This document shows, in pieces, positions 53,766 through 64,000 of a stretch of DNA of 64,000 nt; positions within the stretch are counted from its first letter, which is position 1, and each line of letters starts with the position of its first letter. The notes beneath the pieces were generated by a model. That model made no database searches. It was not told the origin of the DNA and saw only the letters and a list, made by a program, of their open reading frames with translations. The position numbers and the translations under genes are program-made. Origin of the DNA: Nematopogon swammerdamellus (Eukaryota > Arthropoda > Insecta > Lepidoptera > Adelidae); assembly GCA_946902875.1 (NCBI GenBank), contig OX336348.1:12177741-12241740 (forward strand), in the 5' to 3' direction.

Positions 53766-54408
53766 ATTATTTTATTTCTTTATTAACACATTATCTTAAA
53801 ACTAATTTTGTACATATTAAAAACATATACAAAATTAACCTTAAAAAAATGGAATTTCCACCACCGGCGGCGGGGCGAACCCAGGCTACCGATGGTCGGG
53901 TCCCAAAGAGAGAAACCTCCGGACGATGCGTGCAGTGTCGAGCAGGGCTGCCTTCTGGATCTGGCCCTTGACCCAACCACTCAGCGAGAGCCTCTCAAGG
54001 TGGTCGTCGAGGCTTTTCGCTATCAGTCCATGCGCTGATACGACTATGGGCACAACGATCGTCGAGTCGACGGGCCACATTTTGGTAACCTCGTGCTGCA
54101 GATCCAGATATTTTAACATCTTCTCTGCTTCCTTACTAACGAGGTTACCATCGTGCGGCACGGCGATATCGACGAGCGTTGCGCGCCTTGCCTCCCGGTC
54201 TACTATCACAATATCAGGTCTATTCGCGAGAATAGTCCTGTCTGTGATAATGTACCGGTCCCAATAGAGTGTGACATGACCATTCTCGAGAACTGGATGT
54301 GGATTGTACTTATAGTAAGGCACCTCGGTACCCACAAGGTTGTACTTTAAGGCAAGTTGCTGGTGGATAATCCTGGCTACTAGGTTGTGTCTATGCAGAT
54401 ACTCGGAT
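53766..54408 (-). mobile_element. R4/Dong-like 3' fragment, copy 3
   Basis: The 54335-53886 frame carries NRPDIVIVDREARRATLVDI and the C-terminus, like 48326-49000. The 3' UTR and ATT-rich tail are intact; 5'-truncated at 54408. Confidence 0.8.
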
Positions 54409-54599
54409 TATTATTCTTATTATATAAGGTATTTTAAGGTATGAATTAAGACTAAAATTATTATCAAATGTGACCCATAACAGTGGTTTGTTCAAAAAAT
54501 AATTTATTTTGTATTTTATGTGAAGTATTTTTGCAATTTGTTTATAATGGCGACAGCTTACTGAATCTATATACCTAATTATTAATAAAAAAAATAAAA

Positions 54600-56436
54600 C
54601 CAGTTTTCAACTTCAAAAATGTTTTATTGGATTACACCTAGACTTATATTAAACTGTGGTACGTCCACACACCGACTGAAGTTGTATGGACGCACCACAA
54701 TAGTCGCACAGTAAGTTCTAATCCCTTTGGAATCTGTCACATATTATTTCAATACACCTTCGATTTTTACAACACTTGAGATTGAAAATGTAAAAATCTC
54801 CGAAAATCAATACCTATAGGTTTTCGTCCCTTATTTTACAAAATTTCATGACAATATGCACACGTTTACACACTAGACACAAAATATGTGTAGGAAATAT
54901 TTCAAGAAATGCACTTTAATTTTAACTACGTCTCTTTCCACATTATAAATCACCGTCACACATTCCATCCTCTTGATAAAATTTTAACTGAAGCTTTTAC
55001 TTATCAACCACTCAATATAACCTTAAGACGAGACGGAAGTTAACTTTCTCTATACAAAATCGTCTTTCGGCATTTATATTTTCTATCTGCCTAAACCTTA
55101 TCCGATTTTTAAAATTTTTACATGAAGTTCATTAAGCTTTATTGAGTAATTACTTTAGATATTCAAAAAATAATCGACTGTCCTTATTACAACATAATTA
55201 ACAAAAATAATTCTAAAAGTTTAGGGGGGGTAAAAAACATAAACCCCAAAAGACGATTTTGTATTACACATATCGTTTTAGATTTAAAAGAGAAGTCATT
55301 CAAATGCCATTTTTTAATGTGAGTGTTATAAATACATTTCTTTTTGTTTTGTTTTTACGAAAGCCTACTGACTAATGTTGCCTAAAGACTTAAATTTTTT
55401 TAACTTTCCAACACAAAGATATCAACTCTCAAATCCTCAAAGGTCATATTTTGAAATCCACCAGGTCCTAATTTCAAAAACTTTCGTATTTTCATTTAAA
55501 GACCCCACGGCCGGGCCTCACGTCACCTGGTCAAATCACACCACTTATGTCCTGCTCCCAAATAAAGTGAGCCTTGTAATGTATGCATATTGAACTCTAA
55601 TCCTTTCTAAATATGCTATGAACATCTATTGGAACATATACATGCCATCACACTGTATCGCAAGAGAGGTAAGCAGAGCAATAGGTGTTGTGCTGCAAGA
55701 ACTGCATTAACTCAAAGTACAACACCGGCCGAAGTATTAGGACATGATTAACTATCGAGCAGCAAGTAAGGCGCGAAGACTTACTTGCTGCATGTTCCGT
55801 GGAAGGAGCGTGCCAAGGTCCTGTCCCTCAAAAGTGCTTGAATATCTGGTGAAATGTTTTTAGGCTACTTACAACAATTCAGAGTGAAATATACATTCAT
55901 CAATTTAGGTGTTTCATTAAAAATGAATAAACCATTCTGTCAAAAATGATATTGATATTGCAAGAAGGCAAGACTACTTGCAAGTCGCACAGAGCTCGTT
56001 AGGACTACTTGCAAGTCACACACAGCTCGTTAGGACTACTTGCAAGTCGCACACAGCTCGTTAGGACTACTTGCAAGTCACACACAGCTCGTTAGGACTA
56101 CTTGCAAGTCGCACACAGCTCGTTAGGACTACTTGCAAGTCGCAGACAGCTCGTTAGGACTACTTGCAAGTCGCACACAGCTCGTTAGGACTACTTGCAA
56201 GTCACACACAGCTCGTTAGGACTACTTGCAAGTCGCACACAGCTCGTTAGGACTACTTGCAAGTCACACACAGCTCGTTAGGACTACTTGCAAGTCGCAC
56301 ACAGCTCGTTAGGACTACTTGCAAGTCGCACACAGCTCGTTAGGACTACTTGCAAGTCGCACACAGCTCGTTAGGACTACTTGCAAGTCACACAGTCTGT
56401 TGGGACTACTTGCAAGTCGCACATAGCTTATTGTGA
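54600..56436 (-). other. probable 3' UTR of the TCERG1-type gene
   Basis: A non-repetitive AT-rich stretch downstream of the stop, without recognised mobile elements apart from the minisatellite at its start. A candidate AATAAA signal (minus strand) is at 54628-54623. Extent is inferred. Confidence 0.4.
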
Positions 56437-56440
56437 CTAC
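55970..56440. repeat. 31-bp minisatellite (about 15 copies)
   Basis: Unit TTGCAAGTCGCACACAGCTC plus GTTAGGACTAC, exact 31-bp period (56041, 56072, 56103 ...). CGC and CAC variants alternate over part of the array, giving a 62-bp dimer. The last unit contains the stop codon of the TCERG1-type gene. Confidence 0.92.
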
Positions 56441-56566
56441 TTGTTGGGCCGGCGAGAGGGCTCGGTGGCGGTGGGCGGCGGTGGCGGCCCCTTCTTCTCC
56501 AGCTCCTCCAGGTAGCCCATGATGATCTCGTCGCGCTCGTCCGGGATGTGGTTCAGCACCAGGTAC
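56437..56566 (-). CDS. TCERG1: TCERG1 last exon
   Basis: Acceptor GGTCGCAG then G-TAC; 42 aa (YLVLNHIPDERDEIIMGYLE... proline run ... RRPNK) and TAG at 56439-56437. The stop lies inside a unit of the adjacent minisatellite. Confidence 0.87.
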
Positions 56567-57568
56567 CTGCGACCACACAACACCAACATATAGACCTGTG
56601 ACCAGCTTGCTGGTATACACCTCCTGCTGTCAGCCCACGTTCCTGTATGCAATGAGATGCCATGCCAGTGCTTCCCTTTGCTCTCACCACCTAAACTGAA
56701 CTGGAAATCACATATTACCAGTCATTTTGAACGATATTTATCAGGTGCGGTGGTTACCAATCCTGAGAAGTTTAAACATTACACTGCAACAGAACCGCTG
56801 CAACTCCGTAGAGTCGTCTCTGAGTGTGTTCTATCGCCTATTTCATGGGGAGTGTTCGGAGGAGCTGTTTTAATGCGATCTCGCTGTCCCCTCTCCGCGG
56901 TTGCGTACCAACCGGTTCTGCAGAGCGCAGAACCGGTAAACTCTGGAGCGCTCTCCCTGCCCATATATATATATATATATATATATTCCAAAGTACAGCC
57001 TGGGGTCCTTCAAGAGAGGCTTGAATAGGCACATGTCAGGCCGGCATGGCATTCACAACCAACACACACGAACGAATGTCCAGAGGCGTCACTAGACACC
57101 TTATGGGTCGCTCGGCGACACATGTCGCGCTTTCAATGAAAAAAAAAAAGAATACTCGCCAATCGCAAGTGAGGCAATGCGTATTTAGCTTGAACACCAA
57201 GCTCCACCTACTCGCTTCTCCTCGGAATCCGTCTATCGCACAGTGTTTATGTGTAAAAAGCGTAAACCGTCTCACTTTCTGGAACGATAAATTACTTGCT
57301 ATTTATGAATTAGAGTGCAATGTTAGTTTTCTCTGTATATTTTATTCTTGTAAATATTTGTACGTATTTATATATATGTGTTGTATAATTTGTTGAAACT
57401 GTCTGCATTATACATTCTTATTTGTTCTCTGCCACTCCACATTCATTCATTATAACCCAATAGTTGGCTGGAGGAAAACGCCTATTGTACCTTTTGCAAA
57501 ATTTTAAAAAGGCAATAAACATATTTATTTTGATTTGATTTGAAATGAGAGAGAGTGCAAGATGGATA

Positions 57569-57603
<35 letters not shown>

Positions 57604-60600
57604 TGAGAGAAGAGACCTGGCGTCGTGCGCGAGGGACTCTTGCAACGCGGCCAGGTTGGTCTTGTTCCCGCGGACGGACGCGAGGCTGCGGTGCGTGAGG
57701 GTCCTCGTCTCCTGCAGCAGCGCGCGCAGCGACACCTTCGCAGCGGCCAGCCTGTCGCGCTGGTAGTCGCGGAACTCCCGCTCACACTGCCACATAACAT
57801 TCCTTTATATATCCGACTACAGCTATGGAAGTAATACTATCTTTAGTACCGCTAGACCTGTACGTACAACAGGAGGCTGCGTCAGCGGCGGTGAGACTCA
57901 CAACTCTGGGACCCTGGCACACTAACGCCACACTGCCACACACAAAGCTTCTTCAGAAGGTAACATCCATATGTTGTTGACACCCAACTACTAAGAACAC
58001 ATCGTTTTTCGAAATCTTTCCTGTGTCGAACGGCGAAAATATGGAACGGTCTTCCGGTGAGTGTGTTCCCCACCACCTATAACCTGGGAATCTTCAAAAG
58101 GCGTGTCAATAAATTAGACGACAACCTTTTTGTCCGCCTCATAGCCGGCACGGCGCCTCTCTGAGCGTGGTTTCGCGAGGAATGGTGTTATTGGCTGTGT
58201 CTGATCTTCCGTTGAAGTATTGGGCACAGACACCCGCGCCGGCTGCCTATAAAAAAAAAAAAAAAAAAAAACAGCGGAGATACCGCTACTGGCGGCCTGC
58301 TGTGACCGCATACCCAAACTGTACGTATTTGAGAGATCATACACTATCAACCTGGCCGGAGAGGCAAAAGACCAATCAGAGGAGCTACGCATATATACCG
58401 ATGGCTCCAAGACGAAGACAGGCATAGGTGCTGCAGCGCACTCCCTGGACCTAAACATCAACAGGTACACTTACCTTGGACAACACAACTCAATATTCCA
58501 GGCAGAATGTGTTGGGATCATTGAAGCAGCTACAATAGTGGCCCAGCGGAACATGGAGGGACACAGCATCAAGATACTGTCGGACAGCGCCTCAGTACTA
58601 GCGGCGCTGAACGGCAGTATAATGAGCTCAGGACTAATCCATCAATGTCACCTCGCGCTGGAGGCCATTGCTACAAGAAACAAGGTAACGCTACAGTGGA
58701 TAAAGGGACACAGCGGATCCCGGTGGAACGATGCCGCTGATGAACTCGCGAAGAGGGGATCCAGCAGCAAACCTGAAGGACCCGAACCTCTAGTACCACT
58801 ACCACACAACCAACTGAAAAGTTGGATACACAAACGTACGTATCAACTACAAATAGACAGATGGGCAGCGGGCAGCGACTGCAGACAGGCGAGGGAGGCA
58901 ATGGCGAAGCCGGACCTCCGTCTCGCCAAGACGCTGCTCCGTGTCCATAGATCAAAACTACGCATAGTGATAGGTATGCTTACTGGTCACTGTACACTTA
59001 ACAGACACCTCTATGTAATTGGAGTAACGGACAGCCCACTGTGCAGAGCATGCCTGCAGGCGGACGAGACACCCACCCACGTGCTGCTGGAGTGCGAGGA
59101 GTTGGCAGACATAAGGGCGAAGGAGCTGGGAGGCCCTACTACACTTCGAGAGGCGTGCCAAGACCCAAAGAGAGTGTACCGCCTCCTGGAAGAACTCGGC
59201 TGGTTGGAGTAAGGCCGTAGGACGCGCAAAAGGCCTGCATTGGAGCGGGCTTAGGCGCGGAGAACGAGTCCAAACAACATCAACATCATCAACATTATTT
59301 TATATACCTAAGACGGTGTTGCAGTTGCCCCCGTAATATTTTTAACTGACATAAAAGGGGGTTATTCTATATTTGAAACTAAACAAGTTCTTTGGCGAAA
59401 AAAAATTTTTTTAAACCAAAAATTATTATTTAAAAAAAAATTATTTTTTCCATACAAATTTTATATAAGTGTACCTATTCTCAAAATGTATGGAGAAAAA
59501 ACAATTTTTTTTCTTCAAATTAAAAAGTTGTAGAACAAAAGTTGTTCTATTTCACGTATAGAATCTTCGTACCCTTTCGGGTTTTACGCTTGGGGTTGCA
59601 ACACCGTGTATATTGTTGTTTTTTTTAATGTAATCCGGTATGTGTGGCTGAGTCAGAGGAGCCAGAGCGCACACTCCGACCAGCCAATATCACCTCCGAG
59701 AATGTAGCTGCCATACCGGATACTTCCCTTTGGATTGCTGCATGGCTATACAGGACTAGATAACTATTGTTTTTTTATGGAAACTGACACGGTTGGCTAC
59801 ATCGCCTACAACATCCGTGACGTCAGCCCATAACACCGAGTGAACTAGATGCCATGTCAGTGCTGCACTTCATTTCATGTCGGCTACACAGAATTGGACG
59901 GAAAACACGAACTATTAGGTCCTTACCTATGAAATTGGCGTTTTATATGGAAAAAATCAAACAATTTTTTTTAATGAAAAATATAATTTTTTTTAATCGA
60001 AGTATTGGCCATTATTATCAATGCACTTTTGCCATTTTACTGAAAGTTCATTGATCCCTCTGCTATAGAAATCCTGGGGATGAGAATCGATTAACTCTTT
60101 AAAGGCGTTTTTCACTGCCTCATCGGATTTGAAAATTTTCCCCTGTAAAAAGTTATCAAATTTCGAAAAAAAATTTAAACCAGTTGGAGCAAGGTCTGAT
60201 GAATATGGTGGGTGACGGAGAGTTTGCAGTCGTAACTCTCGTAGTTTTGAGACGGTCCATTGTGCGGTGTGTGGGCGAGCTTTGTCGTGAAGGAGTGGAC
60301 TAGAGCAATTGGCAAGTCTCGGTTGTTTGACAGCGAGCTTATCCATCATTATTTTCAATTCTTCACATTACACATCTGCAGTAATTGTTGCGCCAGGTAT
60401 CAAGAAGCTGTAATGAATAATTCCGGCACAGGTCCACCATACACTGACAAGCAACTTCTTTTGACTCAATTTGCGTTTGGGACATTGTTTGGCTGCCTCC
60501 CCTGTGTCCAACCAGTGCGAGGACCCTTTCGCTTGTCTTACAGGATCCACTTTTCATCACAAGTGACAATTCGATTCAGAATCCCCTCATTTCTGTGCCT

Positions 60601-63498
60601 ATTCAACAAGTTAAGACAAGTTTCGCCGCGATTTTGTTGTTTTTGTTCAGTGAGTTCATACGGTACCCACTTTCCGAGCTTGTTTATCTTTCCAATTTGA
60701 CGTAAATGAATCAGTATCGTTTGATCACTTACATTGAAGGCTGCTGCTAATTCTGACGTGGTTTGTGATGAATCTGCTTCAACTATGGCTTTCAATTCAC
60801 CGTTATCGACTTTCGTCTCCGCTCGGCCACGGGGCTCATCATTGAGATGAAAATTTCCAGAACGGAAGTGATCAAACCAAAAACGCACAGTGCGTTTACT
60901 TGCCTGGTCCATACACGTCGATGATAATGCGTGCCGTCTGTGCTGCGTTGGTGCTGCGACGGAATTCATATTCGAAAATAACGCGAAATTTCGATTTTTC
61001 CATGGTCACAGAACCAGTGATATAAAAAAAACCTAACGGCGGGAAAAAAAACGAACAACTGATTTTGAAAAAAAAGAATAATTTGCCTTTATAACAAAAA
61101 ATATTTGAATTTGGAATTCATACGCAAACAAAAGTTAGCCCCGTTCAAAGTGGTCAGTTTGTAGAAACGCCAATTTCATAGGTAAGGACCTAATATTTAC
61201 ACAGCCGTTTCGACCGACGTTTCATTCAGTGCGGTGGTAGCAACCAGGGTGGGATAAACCCTACCACCGAGTATGGTAGGTAAGAAGTTATTATTATGCT
61301 TGCTATTGTATGTATGTTACATCACGTGCGTGTCTGTTTGTTTTCGCATAATAAATGAATATAGAAATGTGGCATCACTACCTTATCGGGGGAAGCGAAC
61401 TTGGATGCGCGCGGGTCGTCCTTGGCCTTCTTGCGCACGTCGCGCCAGTACGCGGTCATGGAGACACCGAGGTCGTCGAGGAGCTCGCGGAACTTGTCCC
61501 GCCTCTTCGCCGCCAGCGCCGACGTGTGCGCAGTGAACAGCCGCTCCTGTTGCCGCGCAACCATTACCTCCACCACTTATATATACATAGTACATATTAT
61601 AGTATCCACTATCAGCAGACTCCGGTACCTCGGGCGTTGAGCGGGCTCAATGGAATTGTGGCTAAACTGCCAGAGCTGGATATCTTCAACTGTAACCGTA
61701 GGCAGTTTATAAAACTAGCCACAGAATACTTGAAACAGACTAATTTATAAATTATGTACTGTAGATATTATGTCCTCTTTATCTTATTCATTATAATCCA
61801 TTGTTATTATCATATTATTAACCTAACCTAAGAATTGGATTATATTATTTGTAAATAGGAGGTTTTTGAGTAAATAAATAAATAAATAAATATAGGTAGG
61901 TACATATGCCATTCCTATCTAGGACTAGGACACACTTTAAAAATATTCCCACATCTTAAGAAAACAATTCATTTGAGAGCTGTAAATTTTTTTTTTATAT
62001 CTACGTAATCTCTGGCAGGCTTCCAGTATTCCTACCGTCATGATAATGTCCTCCAAATCATCAGAGAGGCCATCAACCTGTTAATTGCACGGACCAGGAA
62101 AGGGCAAACCAGTGGCGGCTTCCAGAAGGTCAACTTTGTGAAACCTGGAGCCAATAAGCTGCCCAAAGATAGGACTAAACCTTCTTCAATTTTGGGAGCA
62201 GCAAAGGATTGGGAATTGTTGATGGACACACATGAGAAGCATTACCGAATGCCTTCGGAAATTTGTACCACAGCATTAAGACCGGATATACTCATATTCT
62301 CAAAAGCGACAAAGCATGTAGTACTTGTTGAACTTACAGTTCCATGGGAAAGCAACATACCGAAGGACCACAACATCAAACTTAACAAGTACTGCAACTT
62401 AGTAGACCGGATTGTGAGAAACGGATTCAAGACTGATCTCTTCGCTGTGGAAGTCGGAGCAAGAGGACTACCAGCGAAGTCGCTCTACAGTCTCTTCAAG
62501 AATCTAGGGCTCCCAAGATCGACGCTAAGCTCATATATGGAGAGAGCTTCGAAAACGTCACTGGAAGCATCCTACAGAATATGGATAGGTAGAGAGAGGG
62601 AGGTCGAGAGCGGGACTGGTGGTTTCCCCGCGTCCTAGTCAACGCAGACTAGCTGACGAGAGCTTGATGCGAGCCGAAACGTGAAGCATGCGCGGGAAAT
62701 TTAGAGTGGCCACTCGCTAGTCCCGACCTCGATTAAGACCCTCCTCTACTGCCAATGGGTCCGGATATGTTCGGTGAAGCTATCGCAAGCTGGTTGGGAA
62801 ATTATTTTCCTAACCTTCACACTGGTGTGACAGAGCAGTGTGAAGGTTAGTCGGTCGTCATCTATACCCGTCGAATATGACTCACAGAGGGTATTCGGCC
62901 ATTTTAGGGCAAAAAAATTAGGAAAAAAAATGTTTGGAAAAGTGTTGTTTTTCCGGGAGTTCAAAAAATCCGTCTGTGCTTCTAAATAAGTGAATCCTCA
63001 CTTTTTGTATACAGTTTTGTTGGGATTTTCATTAGCTGTCAAGAGCCCATAGAGGTTAATGCTGTAATTGCATTAGGTACTTTACGAAATATCTAAGTTT
63101 ACGTGCGTGCGGGTGAGCCAAAATTGGCGCAGAGAAAATGGCATGGAATCCAAGGGATGTAAGCATATTAAATATCTGGGAAGCCAAGTGGTTATAAATA
63201 AATATGTTTCATTCTGAAGTAAACACAGGGGGTGTTTAAGTAAACAATCGCTAAGATTGCTCATGTTGACGTGGCGGAGGACTAGTTTGCAGCCAGGGAG
63301 CCACTCCTACAAGCAAGCCCTTGTTGCTGTTGTTGTTTCTGTTGGTGTTGTTGTTAGCGAACTTGAGACACGAACCTTGTCCTCTTTACTGAGCAGCTCA
63401 GCGAGGGCGTACCGATGATCTTTCTTCAGCTGCTTCCGTGCGTCGCGCCACGTCAGGTCCGCGTTGCGCACGAGGTCCGCCAGCAGCGCGTTGAAATG
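56437..63498 (-). CDS. TCERG1: TCERG1/CA150-type transcription elongation regulator, C-terminal part (4 exons)
   Basis: Exons on the minus strand 63498-63376, 61546-61382, 57786-57617, 56566-56437: 195 codons plus stop in one frame. They encode the last FF domains (for example LTWRDARKQLKKDHRY, ERLFTAHTSALAAKRRDKFR, CEREFRDYQRDRLAAAKVSL) and the terminal segment ending EKKGPPPPPTATEPSRRPNK. This charged end with a five-proline run is, as I recall the family, characteristic of TCERG1. The protein couples RNA polymerase II elongation and pre-mRNA splicing: its WW domains bind splicing factors and its FF repeats bind the phosphorylated polymerase tail. The WW domains and first FF domains lie beyond the window's right edge. 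Introns hold a mariner, SINEs and retrotransposon tails. Confidence 0.85.
56800..57155 (+). mobile_element. CR1/Jockey-like 3' tail with poly-A
   Basis: Encodes the family C-terminus (RTGKLWSALPAHI; FKRGLNRHMSGRHGIHN-like) and ends with A10 at about 57140-57150. An (AT)n microsatellite at 56964-56985 interrupts the coding. Confidence 0.65.
57568..57600. repeat. (TG)n microsatellite
   Basis: About 14 TG units, 17 bp beyond the 5' splice site of the TCERG1 penultimate exon. Confidence 0.85.
57617..57786 (-). CDS. TCERG1: TCERG1 penultimate exon (last FF domain)
   Basis: 170 bp, acceptor TATGTGGCAG, donor GTCTCT after CCAG (phase 2, completed by G of the next exon). Encodes CEREFRDYQRDR... SLAHDA. 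Confidence 0.85.
57880..58269 (+). mobile_element. APE-type retrotransposon 3' tail with poly-A
   Basis: Encodes the C-terminal segment (RTAKIWNGLPVSVFPTTYNL), a short 3' UTR and A20 at 58250-58269. An inverted, split relative lies at 36674-37365. Confidence 0.7.
58271..59290 (+). mobile_element. RNase H-bearing non-LTR retrotransposon, 3' end
   Basis: 5'-truncated copy inserted directly at the poly-A of the preceding element. It ends in a CAACATCATCAACATTATT tail. Confidence 0.75.
58272..59212 (+). pseudogene. RNase H domain and C-terminal tail of a non-LTR retrotransposon
   Basis: 313 open codons with a complete RNase H: IYTDGSKT (first Asp), IFQAECVGI (Glu), ILSDSASV (second Asp), WIKGHSGSRWNDAADELA (last His/Asp). 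A Cys/His motif follows (CRACLQADETPTHVLLEC) and the end ELGWLE. It is uninterrupted, but RT and endonuclease are missing. R1/I-like group. Confidence 0.8.
59312..59611. mobile_element. MITE family M1, copy 2
   Basis: Inverted relative to 21232-21500 (AGACGGTGTTGCAGTTGCCC ... GGGGTTGCAACACCGTGTAT). Confidence 0.7.
59620..59766 (-). mobile_element. SINE-B fragment
   Basis: T-run, TAATCCGGTATGTGTGGCTG, and body to GGCTATACAGGACTAGA; head missing. Confidence 0.7.
59915..61193 (-). mobile_element. mariner DNA transposon, 1279 bp
   Basis: Inverted repeats of about 28 bp (TTAGGTCCTTACCTATGAAA...) and TA duplication (59913-59914, 61194-61195). Full length for a mariner. Removing it restores the SINE. 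Confidence 0.92.
59993..61003 (-). pseudogene. mariner transposase, inactive
   Basis: Start ATG at 61003 (MEKSKFRVIFEYEFRRS). Frameshifts near 60900 and in 60360-60560 break the frame. The helix-turn-helix region and the first catalytic Asp (VTCDEKW) remain. The second Asp is in LLHDKARPH. The third, expected 34 residues later in the APTD position, is Gly here (APTGLNFF). Both frameshifts and the lost catalytic residue make it dead. Confidence 0.88.
61382..61546 (-). CDS. TCERG1: TCERG1 internal exon (FF domain)
   Basis: 55 codons, acceptor CGGCAACAG, donor GTAGTG after AAG. Encodes ERLFTAHTSALAAKRRDKFR... ASPDK; both ends phase 0. Confidence 0.87.
61600..61895 (+). mobile_element. APE-type retrotransposon 3' end
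   Basis: Short frame (PRALSGLNGIVAKLPELDIF...) then an AT-rich 3' UTR ending in (TAAA)n at 61871-61893. Confidence 0.55.
62018..62795 (+). mobile_element. RLE family A 3' end, cleanest endonuclease copy
   Basis: The 62138-62638 frame (166 aa) has [40 protein letters not shown] and the full C-terminus without interruption, then the 3' UTR to about 62795. Confidence 0.8.
62810..62850. repeat. hairpin with 14-bp perfect stem
   Basis: CTAACCTTCACACT / AGTGTGAAGGTTAG around a 13-nt loop, right after the RLE-A 3' end. Confidence 0.85.
62870..63000. repeat. dispersed repeat, inverted partner of 46755-46870
   Basis: GGAGTTCAAAAAATCCGTCT and TGTGCTTCTAAATAAG match the other copy. 63001-63375 shows no gene. 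Confidence 0.55.
63376..63498 (-). CDS. TCERG1: TCERG1 internal exon (FF domain), first in window
   Basis: 41 codons, acceptor CACTCGACAG, donor GTTCGT after AAG. Encodes HFNALLADLVRNADLTWRDA... LSKEDK. Joins in frame to ERLFTAH of the next exon. Confidence 0.87.
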
Positions 63499-63526
63499 CT
63501 GTCGAGTGAAACCACGAGTCACTGAG

Positions 63527-64000
63527 CTTGCTGGCATCACTACCTAGAGATACCTTGCTGGCATCACTACCTAGAGATACCTTGCTGGCATCACTACCTA
63601 CCTAGAGATACCTTGCTGGCATCACTACCTAGAGATACCTTGCTGGCATCACTACCTAGAGATACCTTGCTGGCATCACTACCTACCTAGAGATACCTTG
63701 CTGGCATCACTACCTAGAGATACCTTGCTGGCATCACTACCTAGAGATACCTTGCTGGCATCACTACCTAGAGATACCTTGCTGGCATCACTACCTACCT
63801 AGAGATACCTTGCTGGCATCACTACCTAGAGATACCTTGCTGGCATCACTACCTAGAGATACCTTGCTGGCATCACTACCTAGAGATACCTTGCTGGCAT
63901 CACTACCTACCTAGAGATACCTTGCTGGCATCACTACCTAGAGATACCTTGCTGGCATCACTACCTAGAGATACCTTGCTGGCATCACTACCTAGAGATA
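63527..64000. repeat. 27/31-bp minisatellite, continues beyond the window
   Basis: Unit CTTGCTGGCATCACTACCTA plus GAGATAC (27 bp). A 31-bp variant with an extra CCTA recurs at about 63600, 63685, 63796 and 63908; the last two gaps are 112 bp (27x3+31). In a TCERG1 intron, 29 bp upstream of an exon. Confidence 0.93.

Larger units (their letters stand above)
59770..61284 (-). mobile_element. SINE-A split by a mariner
   Basis: Poly-T and tail at 59770-59914; the rest of the body resumes at 61196. The break falls in ACGAACTATTTACA, at a TA. Confidence 0.85.

Noticed and set aside
55970..56440. CRISPR-like regular repeats
   Set aside because: Units are contiguous 31-mers without unique spacers, in a eukaryotic genome: a minisatellite.
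1..64000. Endogenous viral elements or LTR retrotransposons
   Set aside because: I looked for integrase, protease, envelope or paired LTRs and saw none; all RT-bearing elements here are of the non-LTR type.
1..64000. The window as a piRNA cluster
   Set aside because: The dense nested insertions would fit, but mixed orientations and lack of small-RNA data give no support from the sequence alone.

Overview
The window looks like lepidopteran (moth or butterfly) nuclear DNA. The evidence is: spliced genes of the insect-expanded ZAD zinc-finger type; two families of tRNA-derived SINEs; many non-LTR retrotransposon fragments (Jockey-like, CR1-like, RNase H-bearing, and two families with a restriction-like endonuclease); a mariner of about 1.3 kb; and many short palindromic elements. 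There is no bacterial-style gene organisation. Species and assembly context cannot be told from the sequence alone.

Host genes. (1) ZAD-C2H2 gene 1 on + (exons at 55-174, 460-1128, 14652-14777, 17888-18016, 19708-20016; 450 aa). (2) Its tandem paralogue, ZAD-C2H2 gene 2 on + (exons at 33967-34089, 34716-35148, 43814-44055, 47375-47500, 50919-51044, 52282-52500; 422 aa). Reading frame is kept across every junction in both, and the intron positions in the zinc-finger part are the same. Both encode an N-terminal ZAD dimerisation domain, an acidic/lysine linker with SUMO-type motifs, and six C2H2 fingers. (3) The 3' half of a TCERG1/CA150-type transcription elongation regulator on - (exons at 63498-63376, 61546-61382, 57786-57617, 56566-56437), convergent with gene 2.

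Everything else is mobile or repetitive DNA in introns and spacers. The 13.5-kb intron 2 of gene 1 holds a degenerate Jockey-like element fused in frame to the tail of a restriction-like-endonuclease (RLE) element, interrupted by a P-like element carrying a THAP exon. The spacer between genes 1 and 2 holds a nest of at least four levels (28.8-33.8 kb). Intron 2 of gene 2 holds a CR1-like element with an intact 919-aa ORF. Intron 4 of gene 2 holds an R4/Dong-like element with a mutated RT active site. A TCERG1 intron holds a SINE split by a dead mariner.

The most unusual pattern is SINE-tail amplification. In the last intron of gene 1 a SINE contains 12 tandem copies of a 109-bp piece of its own tail. 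In the equivalent last intron of gene 2, about 12 copies of a 29-30-bp unit come from the tail of a different SINE. Other tandem arrays occur at 21.5 kb (100 bp), 26-27.2 kb (67-68 bp), 56 kb (31 bp, starting at the TCERG1 stop codon) and 63.5-64 kb (27/31 bp, running off the window).
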